DNA of 5,131 nucleotides, from contig JALWME010000078.1 of the NCBI GenBank assembly GCA_027083995.1, forward strand, positions 1-5,131. Direction: 5' to 3'. The position numbers and the translations under genes were made by a program. The notes beneath the pieces were generated by a model. That model made no database searches. It had not been told where the DNA came from and saw only the letters and a list, made by a program, of their open reading frames with translations. The stretch is from Sulfurovum sp. (GTDB lineage: Bacteria; Campylobacterota; Campylobacteria; Campylobacterales; Sulfurovaceae). Below are positions 1 through 5,131 of this stretch, one piece after another. Position 1 is the stretch's first letter; the number at the start of each line of letters is the position of its first letter.

Positions 1-44
1 TTGTTGGGGATTTCTTTGTTTACTATTTTACAAAATATGCACAT
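1..44 (-). CDS. HIT-family nucleotide-binding hydrolase, N-terminal fragment (runs off left edge)
   Basis: The minus strand reads ATG at 44-42 and continues to the window edge as MCIFCKIVNKEIPN, 14 codons plus two bases. This is the characteristic start of HIT (histidine triad, Hint-like) proteins, in which a Cys-x2-Cys pair and the I-x-x-x-E-I-P segment precede the first strands of the fold. The family hydrolyses nucleotide phosphoramidates or related nucleotides in the cytoplasm. The HxHxH catalytic triad lies outside the window and cannot be checked. The start is supported by an AAGGA Shine-Dalgarno sequence 7 nt upstream and an extended -10 promoter just beyond it. A HIT gene diverging from pheS is the arrangement I recall for Campylobacter jejuni. 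Identification rests on a short stretch, but the motif and context agree. Confidence 0.85.
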   Translation of the reverse strand, partial: MCIFCKIVNKEIPN

Positions 45-51
45 GGATGAG

Positions 52-56
52 TCCTT
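52..56 (-). promoter_or_regulatory. Shine-Dalgarno site of the HIT gene
   Basis: On the minus strand these bases read AAGGA, 7 nt before the ATG at 44-42. This strong, well-spaced site fixes the start codon and shows that the left end of the window is coded leftward. Confidence 0.8.
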
Positions 57-64
57 TTTTCTTA

Positions 65-73
65 ATTATAGCA
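65..73 (-). promoter_or_regulatory. Extended -10 promoter element for the HIT gene
   Basis: The minus strand reads TGCTATAAT here: a perfect TATAAT (70-65) preceded by an extended TGn. Transcription would begin near position 58, giving a leader of about 14 nt that just includes the AAGGA site at 56-52. No good -35 hexamer is visible, which is usual for the main sigma factor of Campylobacterota. The start point is an inference. Confidence 0.65.
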
Positions 74-110
74 CACAACAGAGCTTATAAATCCCCTTAT
101 TATGAATTTT

Positions 111-120
111 TAGATAAAAT
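111..120 (+). promoter_or_regulatory. Candidate -10 region for the pheS-pheT-ispH-aroA operon
   Basis: The plus strand reads TAGATAAAAT, with TAAAAT at 115-120 matching TATAAT at five of six positions and a T-run just upstream, as in Campylobacterota promoters. A start near 127 would leave a leader of about 27 nt before the pheS ATG. A second candidate, TATAAAT at 86-92, would give a leader of about 55 nt. No convincing -35 box is present for either. No leader peptide or terminator/antiterminator hairpin is seen between here and pheS. Confidence 0.4.
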
Positions 121-153
121 CACGATTATTACTACAGAACAATATGGAATACA

Positions 154-1146
154 ATGAAAGAATTAGAAGATAAGATTATTCAGGCTGATAGTCTTGAAAC
201 ACTAGAAAAAGTACGTGTAGAGCTTTTTGGAAAGAAGGGTGTCTTAGCAGCTGAATTTGTCAAGATGAAAGATGTTCCCGGTCCAGAGAAAAAAGCTTTT
301 GCGCAAGGGCTAAATGAAAATAAAGCTGCACTCCAAGCAAGTTTTGATGCACGTTATGAAGCTTTGAAAGCTGACGAGATAGAGAGAGTGTTAAAGTCTG
401 AGGCAATAGATGTTTCTTTGTATGGCACACTTGCTCATAAGGGTGCACTACATCCTGTGATGGAGACGATGGATAAGATTATTGACTACTTTGTGGCACT
501 GAACTTCTCCGTGGAAGACGGTCCGATGGTAGAAGATGACTTTCATAACTTTGAAGCCTTGAACCTGCCTAAGTACCATCCTGCACGTGATATGCAAGAT
601 ACTTTTTATTTTAAAGATGGTGGATTACTAAGAACACATACTTCACCAGTACAGATACGCACGATGCTTGAGACAAAACCTCCCATTCGTATGATAGCTC
701 CTGGTACTGTCTTTAGACGTGACTTTGATGTAACGCATACACCGATGTTTCACCAAGTAGAAGGTCTGGTAGTCGATGAAAAAGGTAAAGTGAGTTTTGC
801 AAATCTAAAGTCTATTTTGACTGACTTTTTGCACTATATGTTTGGGGATGTTGAGGTACGTTTCAGACCTTCATTTTTTCCGTTTACCGAGCCATCTGCT
901 GAGGTAGACATCTCTTGTATCTTCTGTGAGGGCGAAGGATGTCGCATCTGTTCGCATACAGGATGGCTGGAAGTGCTTGGCTGTGGTATTGTAGATTCAA
1001 ATGTCTTTAAGGCAGTAGGCTATGAAGATGTGAGTGGGTATGCCTTTGGACTAGGGGTAGAGCGTTTTGCGATGTTGATGCATAAGATACCAGACCTAAG
1101 GAGTCTGTTTGAGGGAGATATAAGACTATTGGAGCAATTTAGATGA
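154..1146 (+). CDS. pheS: Phenylalanine--tRNA ligase alpha subunit
   Basis: This is the catalytic subunit of the cytoplasmic (alpha-beta)2 class II synthetase that charges tRNA-Phe. At 330 residues it is close to the E. coli length (327). Residues 1-85 form the N-terminal helical, coiled-coil-like tRNA-binding arm. The catalytic core follows: a motif 1 region around HP at 100-101, the [12 protein letters not shown] block at 128-139, motif 2 with [15 protein letters not shown] at 187-201, the Phe-pocket segment [16 protein letters not shown] at 237-252, and motif 3 GLGVER at 299-304. Ala297 aligns with E. coli Ala294, which shapes the amino-acid pocket. Cys255, Cys258, Cys263 and Cys266 form a CxxC-x4-CxxC insertion absent from the E. 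coli protein. The start is supported by alignment of the N-terminus with the family, although only a weak GGAA at 146-149 lies 4 nt before the ATG. The stop codon overlaps the pheT start as ATGA. Confidence 0.98.
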   Translation: MKELEDKIIQADSLETLEKVRVELFGKKGVLAAEFVKMKDVPGPEKKAFAQGLNENKAALQASFDARYEALKADEIERVLKSEAIDVSLYGTLAHKGALHPVMETMDKIIDYFVALNFSVEDGPMVEDDFHNFEALNLPKYHPARDMQDTFYFKDGGLLRTHTSPVQIRTMLETKPPIRMIAPGTVFRRDFDVTHTPMFHQVEGLVVDEKGKVSFANLKSILTDFLHYMFGDVEVRFRPSFFPFTEPSAEVDISCIFCEGEGCRICSHTGWLEVLGCGIVDSNVFKAVGYEDVSGYAFGLGVERFAMLMHKIPDLRSLFEGDIRLLEQFR

Positions 1147-3476
1147 TAATTACAAGATCTTGGTTACAGGAATTTATTGACCTTGAGAGTATCTCCAATG
1201 AGAAGCTTTATGAGACGTTTGATAGTATTGGGCTTGAAGTAGATAGCATCAATGAAATGAATATTGCTAAAAATGTAGTAGTGGGCAAGATACTCTCTGT
1301 TGAAAAACATCCAGATGCAGATAAGTTGAATGTGTGTCAGATAGATGTAGGATCTGGTACAAGACAGATAGTCTGTGGTGCAGCCAATGTAGTAGATGCT
1401 GAGTATGTGGCAGTAGCTACTATAGGTGCAGTGCTTCCAGGGAATTTTGAAATCAAACATGTCAAACTTCGTGGTGTGGAGTCTGAGGGGATGGTCTGTG
1501 CATCATCTGAACTTGGACTGCCAGAGATGGGCAAAGGGATTATGATACTTGATGATAGTATCGGTGAGCTTGAAGTAGGACGTGAATTGGGTAGTTATGA
1601 GAAAGTTGCAGATACTGTTATAGAGCTTGAACTCACTGCAAATCGTGGTGACTGTCTGAGTGTGTATGGCGTAGCTAGAGATTTGTCTGCGGCACTGGAT
1701 ATTGAGATGAAACCTTTTGAGTACAAACAAGAAGAGAAGATGAAACTTGGTATCGCAAGAGTTGCTGAACTGCATAGTGAGGGGCAGATGGATGCAGATT
1801 TGTGTTATAAACTAGCAACAATTACACAGATAAATCATTCTTTTTTAGTACATTTGCGTTTGATGATGGTAGATGTATCAATAAAAGGAAGCTTGGCATC
1901 TCTTTTGGCATATACTACACATGCAACGGGTGTGATATTGCGAGCGTATGACAGTAAAAACTTCCGTAACCAAGAAGATAAAATATCAGTACGACCTGTG
2001 GCAAAAACCAAGGGGATTATGGAGATATTGGGTTCAAAAGAAGTACTTTCTGTTGTTGGGGTAAATCAAAAAGAGCAAAGCTGTGCAAATGACAAGACCA
2101 AAGAACTTTTACTTGAAGCATCTTATATCAATCCAGATATTTTAGTAGATGCAGTTTCTAGTACTGCATTAAAGAGTGATGAGCTCTATTATAAAACATC
2201 ACGTGGTTCGAATCCTGACTTACTTTTTGGACTTTCTCTATTAGCATCTTTACTGGATAAAAATACAGATATCTCTTGTTATGAAGGTTCACTCAAAGTG
2301 GATATTGAAAGAGAAAATGAGACGATTTTGGTAGATGCCAAAGAGATTTCTGCTATTGTTGGTATGGATATTGAAATAGGTAAGATTGCAACAATTCTTC
2401 ACAAATTAGGGTTTGGAATCAATGCAATGGGTGATGATATTCTTGCTGTTGTTGTACCTCTGTTTAGACACGATATTAAGCATATTCAAGATATTGCGGA
2501 AGAGATTGTGCGTATTATAGGTATTAACAATATAAAAGCTAAACCCTTTGTATTTACAGAACAACTTCGTTTAAGTGATACAACAGCAAGATATAAAACC
2601 AAAAAAGAGTTTAAAAATCGTGCTGTAGGAGTAGGGTATTATGAAAATGTCTCTTATGTGTTTTCAGATAAAACACTTTTAGATAAATATGGTTTTGCAG
2701 TAACAAATGAATCATTGGCGTTGGTTAACCCAATAGCTGAAGAACTTAATACTCTTAGAAGTACTATTTTGATTAATATGCTTAATGCAGTGAAACGTAA
2801 TGTAAGTTATACGAAAAAATCAATACCTTTGTTTGAGATAGGTGCAGTATTTACTTCAAAAAGAGAGCAAAGTGAAGTAATTTCTTTTGTATTCTCTGGT
2901 CAAGTTGAGGGTGAAAGTGTACAAAATTCGGGGAAACCTACACCTATAGATTTTACATCCTTTGTACAAAAGGTTGGTGCAGTTGTGGGTTCTTTTGTGT
3001 TGGAGCCATGTACGTATGAAAATGAACTTATTCATCCCTATCAGTCTGCCAATGTGATTTTAGATGGAAAAGTGTGTGGGTTTATCTCAAAACTTCATCC
3101 TAGTGTACAAGATGAGTATGGTATTCCTGTAACTTTTATCGCAGAACTTGATTTTGATGCACTTTTACCTAAACACATCAATGCAAAAGCTATTTCTAAG
3201 TTTCAAGGTGTTTACAAAGACCTCTCCGTAGTGATAGCTAAGTCTCTTTCGTATTACGAGGTAGCAAAGGTTTTACACGATTTAGATGAACCTATGATTA
3301 AAGACATCTATCCTATAGATATTTATGTAGATGAGAAGTTAGGTGATAAAAAATCGCTCACCATACGATTTTTCATACAGTCTATGGAAAAAACACTTGA
3401 AGATAGGGATATAGAATCTGTGATGGGTAAAATAATGACAACACTTGAAGATAAGTGTAGCGCTGAATTGAGGTAG
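1143..3476 (+). CDS. pheT: Phenylalanine--tRNA ligase beta subunit
   Basis: This is the partner of PheS; 777 residues against about 795 in E. coli, so full length. Domains in order: B1 N-terminus (1-40); an EMAP-type tRNA-binding OB fold (about 41-150) with [14 protein letters not shown] at 55-68 and VCGAANV at 77-83; the core [21 protein letters not shown] (161-181); a divergent B3/B4 editing domain (about 205-375); B5 (about 391-465) with FRHDI and the acidic set Asp444, Asp450, Glu453 and Glu454, spaced as the Mg-binding residues of E. coli PheT; the catalytic-like B6/B7 region (about 470-670) with [16 protein letters not shown] (527-542); and a C-terminal ferredoxin-fold anticodon-binding domain (about 683-777). 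It overlaps pheS by 4 nt, with GGAG at 1131-1134 placed 8 nt before its ATG, which implies coupled, roughly equimolar synthesis. The editing domain lacks the usual His-containing motif. The reading frame is intact throughout. Confidence 0.98.
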   Translation: MIITRSWLQEFIDLESISNEKLYETFDSIGLEVDSINEMNIAKNVVVGKILSVEKHPDADKLNVCQIDVGSGTRQIVCGAANVVDAEYVAVATIGAVLPGNFEIKHVKLRGVESEGMVCASSELGLPEMGKGIMILDDSIGELEVGRELGSYEKVADTVIELELTANRGDCLSVYGVARDLSAALDIEMKPFEYKQEEKMKLGIARVAELHSEGQMDADLCYKLATITQINHSFLVHLRLMMVDVSIKGSLASLLAYTTHATGVILRAYDSKNFRNQEDKISVRPVAKTKGIMEILGSKEVLSVVGVNQKEQSCANDKTKELLLEASYINPDILVDAVSSTALKSDELYYKTSRGSNPDLLFGLSLLASLLDKNTDISCYEGSLKVDIERENETILVDAKEISAIVGMDIEIGKIATILHKLGFGINAMGDDILAVVVPLFRHDIKHIQDIAEEIVRIIGINNIKAKPFVFTEQLRLSDTTARYKTKKEFKNRAVGVGYYENVSYVFSDKTLLDKYGFAVTNESLALVNPIAEELNTLRSTILINMLNAVKRNVSYTKKSIPLFEIGAVFTSKREQSEVISFVFSGQVEGESVQNSGKPTPIDFTSFVQKVGAVVGSFVLEPCTYENELIHPYQSANVILDGKVCGFISKLHPSVQDEYGIPVTFIAELDFDALLPKHINAKAISKFQGVYKDLSVVIAKSLSYYEVAKVLHDLDEPMIKDIYPIDIYVDEKLGDKKSLTIRFFIQSMEKTLEDRDIESVMGKIMTTLEDKCSAELR

Positions 3477-3481
3477 ATTTT

Positions 3482-4327
3482 ATGGAAATACAATTGGCAT
3501 CGAGTTATGGATTTTGTTTTGGTGTAAAAAGAGCTATAGAGATAGCCGAAGAACATAGAGGATCGGTTACTTATGGTCCACTTATACACAATAAAGATGA
3601 AATTGACAGGCTTAAATACGGATTTAATATTGATATTGCAAGGAATATGAAGGATATTCATACAGATGATGCAGTGGTAATACGTACACATGGTATACCT
3701 AAAAATGAATTGGCATTTTTAAAAAAACAAGATCATAAAATTATTGATGCCACATGCCCGTATGTAACCACACCTCAAAATATTGTAGAAAACATGAGCC
3801 AAGATGGATATAGTATTATTATTTTTGGAGATGCAGATCATCCAGAAATAAAAGGTGTGGTCTCTTATGCAGCAGAACCAGATGATGCTTTCATAGTACT
3901 TGATTCTGAAGAGTTGGAGACACTTCCACTTAAAGGTAAAGTAGCAGTAGTTTCCCAAACCACCAAAAAACCTGAGGACTTTGCAAAAATTGTGACGGCA
4001 TTGATGGCAACACGTAAAGAGATACGTGTCTTTAATACCATCTGTAATGCAACTTTTGAAAACCAAGATGCAGCCTCTGAATTAGCAAAAAATGCAGATG
4101 TTATGATAGTTATTGGAGGGAAACACTCTTCCAATACCAAGCAGTTACACAGTATCTGTGAGCGTGATTGTAGTGATTCTTATTTGATCGAAAATGAAAG
4201 AGAGCTTGAACCTTCTTGGTTTGAGGGTAAAACACTTTGTGGTATCTCTGCAGGCGCATCAACGCCAGACTGGATAGTGCAAAATGTCATAGACAAAATT
4301 CAATCTATGAAAAGTATAACTACATAA
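3482..4327 (+). CDS. ispH: 4-hydroxy-3-methylbut-2-enyl diphosphate reductase (HMBPP reductase, LytB)
   Basis: This cytoplasmic iron-sulfur enzyme performs the last step of the MEP pathway, reducing HMBPP to IPP and DMAPP for isoprenoid synthesis. The product is 281 residues, normal for the shorter Campylobacterota form. The three cluster-ligand cysteines are present: Cys12 in GFCFGVKRAI, Cys92 in DATCPYV and Cys188 in NTICNAT. Substrate-pocket residues are also visible: His36 in GPLIHN, His70 in RTHG, His120 and Glu122 in DHPEIKG, the SSNT loop at 216-219, and Ser260 in ISAGASTPD. The start follows the pheT stop by only 5 nt. A GAGG at 3470-3473, inside the end of pheT, sits 8 nt before the ATG, so the gene is co-transcribed and probably coupled to pheT. 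In Campylobacter, as I recall, aroA lies between pheT and ispH; here it does not. Confidence 0.98.
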   Translation: MEIQLASSYGFCFGVKRAIEIAEEHRGSVTYGPLIHNKDEIDRLKYGFNIDIARNMKDIHTDDAVVIRTHGIPKNELAFLKKQDHKIIDATCPYVTTPQNIVENMSQDGYSIIIFGDADHPEIKGVVSYAAEPDDAFIVLDSEELETLPLKGKVAVVSQTTKKPEDFAKIVTALMATRKEIRVFNTICNATFENQDAASELAKNADVMIVIGGKHSSNTKQLHSICERDCSDSYLIENERELEPSWFEGKTLCGISAGASTPDWIVQNVIDKIQSMKSITT

Positions 4328-5131
4328 ATGAATACATTAACCCTGAAACCTATAGCTAAAGTCGATGGAGAAATAAACCTTCCTGGTTCAAAAAGTCTCT
4401 CCAATAGAGCATTACTTCTTGCTGCACTTGCGGAAGGTACAACAAAGATTAGCAATCTTTTACACAGTGATGATACAAGACATATGCTGGATGCATTAAA
4501 ACAATTGGGCATTGAATATACACTTTCTAGTGATAAAACAGAGTGTACTGTAGTGGGCAATGCTGGTGCCTTAGAAAACCAAAGTATAGAAGAGCTTTTT
4601 TTAGGTAATGCTGGTACTGCTATGCGTCCTTTGTGTGCAGCACTGAGTGCAGGTAAAGGAATATATATCCTCACAGGTGAACCACGTATGAAGGAGAGAC
4701 CCATAGGACACCTGGTCGACACACTACGACAAGCAGGTGCAAAGATAAGCTATCTTGAAAATGAAGGCTATCCGCCACTCCGTATTGATGCAGATGGTTT
4801 AAAAGGAGGAGAAGTAGAGATAGAAGGCAGCATTTCTAGTCAATTTCTCACAGCACTTTTACTCTGTGCTCCTATGGCTAAAAATGATATGACTGTCTCT
4901 ATTGTAGGTGAACTTGTCTCTAAGCCGTATATTGACATTACACTGGATATTATGCGTAAGTTTGGTGTAGAAGTACACAATGATGACTATAAAACGTTTA
5001 GAGTAAAAGCCAATCAAACCTATAAAGCGGTAGAAAACTATATGGTAGAGGGTGATGCGTCTTCAGCTTCTTATTTTTTGGCTGCAGCTGCTATTAAGGG
5101 AGGAACAGTAAGAGTTACAGGTATTGGAAGA
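4328..5131 (+). CDS. aroA: 3-phosphoshikimate 1-carboxyvinyltransferase (EPSP synthase), N-terminal 268 residues; runs off right edge
   Basis: EPSP synthase joins phosphoenolpyruvate to shikimate-3-phosphate, the sixth step of chorismate synthesis. The visible 268 residues, of roughly 427 expected, align almost without gaps to my memory of the E. coli class I enzyme. Matches include [21 protein letters not shown] with Lys22, Ser23 and Arg27; [13 protein letters not shown] with Asn94 and Gly96; [15 protein letters not shown] with Arg124; [11 protein letters not shown] with Ser170, Ser171 and Gln172; [10 protein letters not shown] at 196-205; and [19 protein letters not shown] at 241-259. The catalytic Asp of the C-terminal half lies outside the window. 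The ATG directly follows the ispH TAA with no spacer, and no clear Shine-Dalgarno sequence precedes it, so expression probably depends on reinitiation after ispH. The start is supported by collinearity with the E. coli N-terminus. The sequence resembles the gammaproteobacterial type rather than the divergent AroA of Campylobacter, which suggests horizontal acquisition. Confidence 0.97.
   Translation, partial: MNTLTLKPIAKVDGEINLPGSKSLSNRALLLAALAEGTTKISNLLHSDDTRHMLDALKQLGIEYTLSSDKTECTVVGNAGALENQSIEELFLGNAGTAMRPLCAALSAGKGIYILTGEPRMKERPIGHLVDTLRQAGAKISYLENEGYPPLRIDADGLKGGEVEIEGSISSQFLTALLLCAPMAKNDMTVSIVGELVSKPYIDITLDIMRKFGVEVHNDDYKTFRVKANQTYKAVENYMVEGDASSASYFLAAAAIKGGTVRVTGIGR

Noticed and set aside
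37..90. Short plus-strand ORF (MHMDESFFLNYSTQQSL) with two adjacent Phe codons, a possible PheM-like leader peptide
   Set aside because: It overlaps the start and promoter of the divergent HIT gene, has no Shine-Dalgarno, has only two Phe codons, lies upstream of the best rightward -10, and no terminator hairpin follows it.
2..157. Plus-strand open frame from the left edge ending in an ATGA overlap with pheS, as if it were the tail of an upstream operon gene
   Set aside because: The minus strand of the same region encodes a clear HIT-protein start with its own Shine-Dalgarno and -10. The plus-frame translation is not recognisable, and an open run of about 51 codons can occur by chance in AT-rich DNA.
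1755..2270. Possible frameshift or pseudogenisation in the middle of pheT because the editing domain is hard to recognise
   Set aside because: The frame is continuous, total length is normal for PheT, and retained blocks (LLLEASY, TSRG, the B5 acidic residues) occur in order, so this is divergence rather than breakage.
3716..3727. T5A6 run in ispH containing an in-frame A-AAA-AAA sequence that could promote -1 frameshifting
   Set aside because: Such runs are common in AT-rich genes, the IspH frame is intact and conserved on both sides, and no stimulatory structure or useful shifted product is evident.
4300..4722. 140-codon minus-strand open frame opposite aroA
   Set aside because: It lies opposite a strongly conserved EPSP synthase frame, has no recognisable domain, and is best explained as an antisense shadow. 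The other minus-strand open frames within pheS, pheT and ispH were dismissed for the same reason.

Overview
This window looks like a chromosomal housekeeping region of a member of the Campylobacterota (formerly Epsilonproteobacteria), probably a Sulfurovum- or Sulfurimonas-like organism. The reasons are the AT-rich coding sequence, the style of the PheS and PheT proteins, and the arrangement of a HIT-family gene diverging from a pheS-pheT operon, which I recall from Campylobacter. The genus is an inference from memory; no search was run.

Layout: positions 1-44 hold, on the minus strand, the first 14 codons of a HIT-family nucleotide hydrolase that runs off the left edge. Positions 45-153 are a 109-bp divergent intergenic region with a good extended -10 promoter for the HIT gene and a plausible -10 for the rightward operon. 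From 154 to the right edge there is one tightly packed plus-strand operon. It runs pheS (154-1146), pheT (1143-3476, ATGA overlap with pheS), ispH (3482-4327, 5-nt gap) and aroA (4328 to beyond 5131, abutting the ispH stop codon and cut by the window edge).

Functionally, pheS and pheT encode the two subunits of one enzyme, the (alpha-beta)2 phenylalanyl-tRNA synthetase. IspH is the last step of the MEP isoprenoid pathway. AroA is the EPSP synthase step of the shikimate pathway, upstream of phenylalanine itself, so the operon links Phe-tRNA charging with aromatic precursor supply.

No mobile element, CRISPR array, RNA gene or novel multi-gene system is visible. Three points deserve attention. 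The aroA product is strikingly like the gammaproteobacterial (E. coli-type) class I enzyme, and the gene sits after ispH rather than before it, which suggests xenologous replacement. The PheT editing (B3/B4) domain has lost recognisable editing motifs. PheS carries a four-cysteine zinc-knuckle-like insertion next to its active site.
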